NCBI GenBank assembly: GCA_964346245.1
Contig: CAYFUF010000012.1
Span: forward strand, 1-44,262
Direction: 5' to 3'
Origin: CAYFUF01 sp964346245
GTDB lineage: Bacteria > Bacillota > Clostridia > Tissierellales > Peptoniphilaceae
DNA: 44,262 nt
A model generated the notes under the pieces. The model ran no database searches, had not been told where the DNA came from, and saw only the letters and a program-made list of their open reading frames with translations. Within the stretch, counting starts at the first letter, position 1. Every line of letters starts with the position of its first letter. This document shows, piece by piece, positions 40,320 through 44,262 of this stretch. A program made the translations under genes and the position numbers.

Positions 40320-41033
40320 ATGCGTTGGAAGAGATATCGAAAAGAAGAGGACCACACTTATAGCTTTGGCGCGTTTCCCACTATGGAATTACTTACGCTT
40401 AGGCCTGACTTGGTGATTGAGATTATTCTTTCCTCAAGTTTTACGGACTTGGACCAATGGAAGGGATTCCTAGATAGCAACCATATCAATTACCGGATAA
40501 GCGATAAGGATGTTGGCCGCTTAGCGACGAAGGGAAACGTTTATGTGGTTGGGGTCTTCCAAAAAGAGATGAGCCCCGTCCAAGATTACAACCATGTGGT
40601 ATGTGATGCCATATCCGATATGGGCAATCTGGGCAATATTTGTCGGACGATGATTGCCTTCGGCGTCTTTGACTTGGTGACCATTGGAAAGACCTGCGAT
40701 ATCTATCACCCCAAGACGGTCAGGGCATCCATGGGCGCCTTGTTTCGAATTCGCCACACCCACTATGAGCGTATAGAAGATTACATAAGAGATTTTGGGG
40801 ACCACCAGCTGCAGCTGTTTATGCTAAGCGATGAGGCTGAGGCCTTGAATAAGGTGGCAATCCCCGATAAGTGGGCGCTTGTCTTCGGCAACGAAGGAAG
40901 TGGCCTACCAAAAGACTACAGTAAGTTGGGAAAGAGTGTTATTATCCCACAATCACCCTATGTTGATTCATTGAACTTAACGACGGCGGTTGCCATCGGC
41001 TTGTATCAATATACAAACGGCAGACTTGGTTAA
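40320..41033 (+). CDS. TrmH/SpoU family RNA 2'-O-methyltransferase
   Basis: A 237-residue SPOUT methyltransferase. The N-terminal substrate-binding part is followed by the three knot motifs: NLGNICRTMIAFG (motif 1), FGNEGSGLP (motif 2) and DSLNLTTAVAIGLYQ (motif 3). Such enzymes methylate ribose in tRNA or rRNA; the exact target cannot be assigned. ATG 40320 with GGGAGG five bases upstream is chosen. It starts a plus-strand operon with the HAD phosphatase, DUF1622 and following genes. Confidence 0.92.
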   Translation: MRWKRYRKEEDHTYSFGAFPTMELLTLRPDLVIEIILSSSFTDLDQWKGFLDSNHINYRISDKDVGRLATKGNVYVVGVFQKEMSPVQDYNHVVCDAISDMGNLGNICRTMIAFGVFDLVTIGKTCDIYHPKTVRASMGALFRIRHTHYERIEDYIRDFGDHQLQLFMLSDEAEALNKVAIPDKWALVFGNEGSGLPKDYSKLGKSVIIPQSPYVDSLNLTTAVAIGLYQYTNGRLG

Positions 41034-41043
41034 AGGAGTACTT

Positions 41044-41739
41044 ATGGCTGAAAGTAAAACACCCGGCCGCTTTATCTTATTCGATTTGGATGGCACACTC
41101 ATCGATTCCTTAGGGGCAATCTCATTTCACCTGAATAAGGTGTTGGTAAAGCATGGATGCGACCAAATTCCCATCGAGCGGGTAAGAGCCCTGATTGGGA
41201 ATAGTTCCAGGTATCTGGTTGATCACGCCTTAGCGGAGACGGGCTGCGAAAAGATGAGTCAGGAGGAGAGGGAGGACGTTTTACAGGAGTATAACTGTTC
41301 CTACTACCTTGACCCTGTAATCAAGACGGTGGTCTACCCGGGCATTGCCAACTTATTGATCAAGTTGAAGGATAAGGGTCACCTCTTGGGCATCCTGTCC
41401 AATAAGCCGGATGAGATTGTGAAGAATATCGTTCGAGAGATTTTTGGCGACAACTATTTCGATGTGGTCCGTGGTTTTCTGGAGGATGTGCCCAGAAAGC
41501 CTGATCCAGCCAGCCTCCTTGCCATGATCAAGGACATGAACGTCTTCCCGAAAAATGTAATCTACATCGGGGATAGCGAGGTAGATGCTGAGTTGGGCAA
41601 GCGGGCCGGTGTAAAGACCCTCTTGGTCAGCTACGGTTTCCGGGATAAAGCAGATTTGGAAAAAGAAGAATATGATGCACTTTTTGACAGTGTGGACGAG
41701 TTGAGCGACTACTTTGAAGCGCAGCCTGAAGGAGTATAG
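41044..41739 (+). CDS. HAD-family hydrolase, phosphoglycolate phosphatase-like
   Basis: A 231-residue HAD phosphatase. Motif I is FDLDGTLIDS (nucleophile Asp), motif II is LSNKPDE, the lysine lies in PRKPDP, and motif IV is YIGDSEVDAELGKRAG. The helical cap lies between motif I and motif II. It belongs to the Gph/PGMB-like branch, with the substrate unknown. It is 10 bases after the TrmH gene with GGAG, and its stop is one base before the DUF1622 start. Confidence 0.92.
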   Translation: MAESKTPGRFILFDLDGTLIDSLGAISFHLNKVLVKHGCDQIPIERVRALIGNSSRYLVDHALAETGCEKMSQEEREDVLQEYNCSYYLDPVIKTVVYPGIANLLIKLKDKGHLLGILSNKPDEIVKNIVREIFGDNYFDVVRGFLEDVPRKPDPASLLAMIKDMNVFPKNVIYIGDSEVDAELGKRAGVKTLLVSYGFRDKADLEKEEYDALFDSVDELSDYFEAQPEGV

Positions 41740-41740
41740 G

Positions 41741-42133
41741 ATGTTACATGATTTTTTACAAGCGGTAGCCACGCCGATGATATCCATCATCGAGATTATA
41801 GGCCTTATCTTTTTGATTGTTGCTTTTCTTATGGCCATCTACCATTTGGCTGTGGTAGACAAGTTTAATTTTCAGAAGTTTAATAAGCGGCCGGACCTTC
41901 GGTCGGGTATGATTACTTCCTTGGAAATTTTGATGGTGGCGGAGATTATCAAGACGATGACCTCGGTGACTATAGAGCATGTCATCATTGTTGCCTTGCT
42001 GGTGGCGGTCCGCCTGTTTATGACCCACGTCTTGGAACAGGAAATCGAGCGCCACGTGATGAGCTTTTCCGAGACAGACGAGAGCGAGACGGTTTGTTTT
42101 ACCAAACCCAAATCATCCAAGGATGAAGACTAG
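41741..42133 (+). CDS. DUF1622 family membrane protein
   Basis: A 130-residue protein with three predicted membrane helices (about 12-35, 58-77 and 82-102). It has the family core GMITSLEILMVAEIIKT and a charged cytoplasmic tail. Function of DUF1622 proteins is unknown. It follows the HAD gene by one base. Confidence 0.85.
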   Translation: MLHDFLQAVATPMISIIEIIGLIFLIVAFLMAIYHLAVVDKFNFQKFNKRPDLRSGMITSLEILMVAEIIKTMTSVTIEHVIIVALLVAVRLFMTHVLEQEIERHVMSFSETDESETVCFTKPKSSKDED

Positions 42134-42142
42134 GAGCATAAG

Positions 42143-42940
42143 ATGACAGATTTCAGGTCCATAGTTCACGGCGAGCGGGATCGGTTCCCCCTTCTTTGGG
42201 TAGATACGGATTTTTCACCGACGGATATGTTGGCCATATACGCCGCCTCCCTCCAGGAGGACTTCGAGCTGGTGGGCTTTTCGGATAATGGGAAAGCTTT
42301 TACGGAAGAGGTCTACCGAAGACTTGAGGAGATGGATTATGTTACTCCGATAGCATCTACTGTGGATGCTTACGAGCATCTGTTGGACTCAGAGGGGCCT
42401 GATCATTTGATTGTCCTTGCCAGTGAGGACACGGCGGGCTTGGACTTTTTAATTCTGGGCGATCCCCAAAACCTGGTAGACGCTTTTGGCTACGAGGACG
42501 AGGTCGGGGAAAACATGGATACGGTCATTATTTCCTTGGGCAGGGCGATGGAGCGGGGAGAAGATCTTCTGAAAACCGTGACCTCTTTTGGCAATCCAGA
42601 GGCTTACCAAGAGTTGGAAAGAATCGGCCACCAGCGCCTGCTTCTGGAAGCTTGTGACCATTACCGCATTGAGGTGGATGAAAGGATAAGTTTGGGTATA
42701 GGTAGTGTGCTTGAAAAGTTGGGCTACCAGCCCGATGAGCACTACTCTTTGGATAGTCTGCTTGCTCTCTTTCTCTACATCGAGCCCCAAGCCTTCATCT
42801 TTGAAGAGGTGAGCATGCATGTGCACACGCAAAAAGAAGAGAGGGGCTACATCCATTTCACCGAGGGTAAAGACTTCCTCTTAGTCAATCAGATTAATGT
42901 GGACCAGTTTGAAGCCTGGTTGAGGAAGATCTTTCTGTAA
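42143..42940 (+). CDS. Divergent nucleoside-hydrolase-like protein, probably catalytically inactive
   Basis: A 265-residue cytoplasmic protein without a clear named family. Its layout resembles inosine-uridine nucleoside hydrolases. The N-terminal strand VDTDFSPTDMLAIYAAS (about 20-36) parallels the family DTDPGxDDA motif. SFGNPEAYQELER parallels the EFNxxxDPEAA region. The C-terminal IEPQAFIFEEVSMHV parallels the HDPLAVAxxxxP segment. Two ribose/calcium-site aspartates and the catalytic histidine appear replaced, so a hydrolase function is doubtful. It is in operon spacing with DUF1622 (9 bases). The fold assignment is inference from pattern only. Confidence 0.55.
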   Translation: MTDFRSIVHGERDRFPLLWVDTDFSPTDMLAIYAASLQEDFELVGFSDNGKAFTEEVYRRLEEMDYVTPIASTVDAYEHLLDSEGPDHLIVLASEDTAGLDFLILGDPQNLVDAFGYEDEVGENMDTVIISLGRAMERGEDLLKTVTSFGNPEAYQELERIGHQRLLLEACDHYRIEVDERISLGIGSVLEKLGYQPDEHYSLDSLLALFLYIEPQAFIFEEVSMHVHTQKEERGYIHFTEGKDFLLVNQINVDQFEAWLRKIFL

Positions 42941-43013
42941 GAGCTGGTGAATTAGTCAAGCATGAAGTATAGTGGGCTGCCTATTTTGCAGCAAGTATCA
43001 TAGGAGGTAAATC

Positions 43014-43331
43014 ATGGTAAGAAAAATTGATACAAGTGAATTTAAGAATGAAGTATTAACGAGCGAGGGCGTTATCGTCGTCGACTTTTCGGCAAGCTGG
43101 TGCGGACCCTGCCAAATGCTTTCACCAATCCTGGATGATATCGACAGAGAAAGGGATGATTTCAAAATCTTTCAGATCGACATCGATGAGGAGAATGTCT
43201 TGGCCGCTCAAGAGGGCATCATGTCTGTACCAACCCTTCAGGTCTATAAGAACGGACAGAAGGTGGATCAGATTATTGGCTTAATGCCTAAGGACCGCCT
43301 CTTGGACAGGATTGGGAAGTATACAGGTTAA
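43014..43331 (+). CDS. trxA: Thioredoxin
   Basis: A 105-residue thioredoxin with the active site WCGPC near residue 30 and the cis-proline in SVPTL. It reduces protein disulfides in the cytoplasm. AGGAGG precedes the ATG. It is followed after one base by the thioredoxin-reductase homologue, its likely partner. The 73 bases upstream hold no gene and probably the promoter. Confidence 0.96.
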   Translation: MVRKIDTSEFKNEVLTSEGVIVVDFSASWCGPCQMLSPILDDIDRERDDFKIFQIDIDEENVLAAQEGIMSVPTLQVYKNGQKVDQIIGLMPKDRLLDRIGKYTG

Positions 43332-43332
43332 T

Positions 43333-44199
43333 ATGATCTATGATGTTGTGGTGGTGGGCGCTGGACCAGCCGGCCTAGCTGCTGCCCTAAATGCAAGTAT
43401 ACGAAACAAGAAGGTCCTAGTTTTGGGACCGGATATGAGTGAGAAAATAAAGAAGACCAAGGAAATTCAAAATGTACTGGGCATGCCTAACCGGAGTGGG
43501 GAAGGCCTCCTTAAGGAGTTTCGGGCCCACGTGGAAGAGTATCCCGTGGAGTTTATCGAAGAGAATGCGACCATGATCTATGACATGGGCAAATTCATCG
43601 GCCTGCTTACGCCGGGTAATCGCATTATCGAAGCGCATGCTGTGGTTTACGCGCCTGGCGTCAGTTTCGGGAAGCCTCTGCCTGGGGAGAATGAATTCTT
43701 GGGCAAGGGAGTGGGCACCTGTGCGACCTGCGATGCCGCTCTCTACAAGGGCCGCCCTGTGGTCGTTGTTGGCTACAATGAAACAGCGATTGAAGAGGCG
43801 AACTTCATCAATGAGATGAGCTCATCGACCGTCTTTGTCAACCAGACAGGCCGCCCAGTAGACCTCAATGCAGGCATCGAGGTGATCGATGACAAGGCGG
43901 TGGAAGTGAGGGGTGACACGGTTGCCCGGTCCATCCTGGTTGGGGATAGGGAGATTGAAGCGGACGGCTTTTTCTTCATTCGAGATGCCCAAAAGCCGGA
44001 TTCGATTGTTCCAGGCATTGCCTTGGATGGCATCCATATCCAGGTCAACGAGAAGATGGAAACCAACTTGCCTGGTATCTATTCCGCAGGCGACTGTACG
44101 GGCTTGCCCTATCAGATTTCGAGGGCAATCGGCCAGGGTCAAATTGCAGGCCTAAATGCCGCAACTTATGCGACGAAGAAGGCAAAGGAAGCGGAGTAA
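43333..44199 (+). CDS. trxB: Thioredoxin reductase-like flavoprotein without NADPH motifs
   Basis: A 288-residue flavoprotein. The FAD motif VVVVGAGPAGLAAA is at 5-18, the redox-active CATC at 130-133, and the late FAD motif IYSAGDCTG near 250. The NAD(P)H-binding GxGxxA is degraded to GYNETA (147-152), and the HRRxxxR motif that holds the NADPH phosphate is missing. The protein is about 25-30 residues shorter than standard TrxB. These are hallmarks of clostridial ferredoxin-linked (FFTR-type) or otherwise pyridine-nucleotide-independent thioredoxin reductases. It is directly behind trxA. Confidence 0.9.
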   Translation: MIYDVVVVGAGPAGLAAALNASIRNKKVLVLGPDMSEKIKKTKEIQNVLGMPNRSGEGLLKEFRAHVEEYPVEFIEENATMIYDMGKFIGLLTPGNRIIEAHAVVYAPGVSFGKPLPGENEFLGKGVGTCATCDAALYKGRPVVVVGYNETAIEEANFINEMSSSTVFVNQTGRPVDLNAGIEVIDDKAVEVRGDTVARSILVGDREIEADGFFFIRDAQKPDSIVPGIALDGIHIQVNEKMETNLPGIYSAGDCTGLPYQISRAIGQGQIAGLNAATYATKKAKEAE

Positions 44200-44211
44200 A
44201 CACAAAAGTGA

Positions 44212-44262
44212 CTCAAAAACCACCGACTCGCTAGGTCCTCGGAGCTTCGCTCCTGCGGATTC
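44212..44262 (-). repeat. Right copy of 51-bp terminal inverted repeat
   Basis: Exact reverse complement of bases 3-53. It begins 12 bases after the trxB stop and ends at the last base of the window. The same face of the element therefore follows the outermost gene at both ends. The sequence between trxB and the repeat shows no separate terminator. Confidence 0.85.

Noticed and set aside
1..44262. Inverted repeats at both ends as telomeres of a linear replicon
   Set aside because: The window holds a typical chromosomal oriC and housekeeping genes; contig ends at a dispersed repeat are a simpler explanation.
1..44262. tRNA, rRNA, insertion sequences, prophage or CRISPR arrays
   Set aside because: None was recognised by eye on either strand; no transposase-, integrase- or cas-like protein is encoded.

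Overview
The window is an origin-of-replication segment of a Bacillota (Firmicutes) chromosome, most likely a non-spore-forming anaerobe of the Clostridia/Tissierellia group; that placement is inference. It rests on the order rpmH-rnpA-yidD-yidC-jag-mnmE-mnmG-rsmG and dnaA-dnaN-S4-recF-gyrB-gyrA around oriC, a TrmH/DUF1622/DUF4446 background, and anaerobic genes (class I Hcp, oxaloacetate decarboxylase alpha chain, Nqr-type pump, Pta). Base composition looks close to balanced by eye. Genes diverge from oriC (about 23.7-24.2 kb): almost everything to the left is on the minus strand and almost everything to the right on the plus strand, with pncB the main exception.

Left arm, from oriC outward: dnaA, dnaN, S4 protein, recF, gyrB and gyrA are followed without a visible break by an rsbV-rsbW-sigma factor module and a two-domain NUDIX protein. 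Then come hcp with an FNR-type operator, an oxaloacetate decarboxylase alpha/biotin protein, a 100-N assembly gap, and an electron-transfer block. That block holds one flavocytochrome-like reductase cut by the gap, nqrBCDEF without nqrA, and a second lipoprotein flavocytochrome-like reductase.

Right arm: rpmH, rnpA, yidD, yidC, jag, mnmE, mnmG and rsmG are followed by a cluster of five palindromic parS-like sites, then cinA-parA-parB, a cyclodeaminase-family protein, a DUF4446 protein with a long coiled-coil insert, a diacylglycerol-kinase-type enzyme and pta. Next are a small FMN-binding lipoprotein, pncB (opposite strand), a TrmH methyltransferase, a HAD phosphatase, a DUF1622 membrane protein, a nucleoside-hydrolase-like protein with lost catalytic residues, thioredoxin, and a thioredoxin-reductase homologue without the usual NADPH motifs.

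The most notable system is the flavin-based electron route. Five proteins (NqrB, NqrC, two large reductases and one small lipoprotein) carry covalent-FMN (GAT) motifs, and the Nqr set lacks the subunit normally linked to quinone reduction. This suggests electrons from NADH are delivered across the membrane to flavinylated surface reductases. Other points worth attention are the variant parS cluster (CATATG core), the parS copy in the leader of the cinA-parAB operon, the hcp operator centred at -41.5, the probable NAD(P)H-independent TrxB, and a perfect 51-bp inverted repeat at the two window ends that probably marks a dispersed repeat where assembly stopped.
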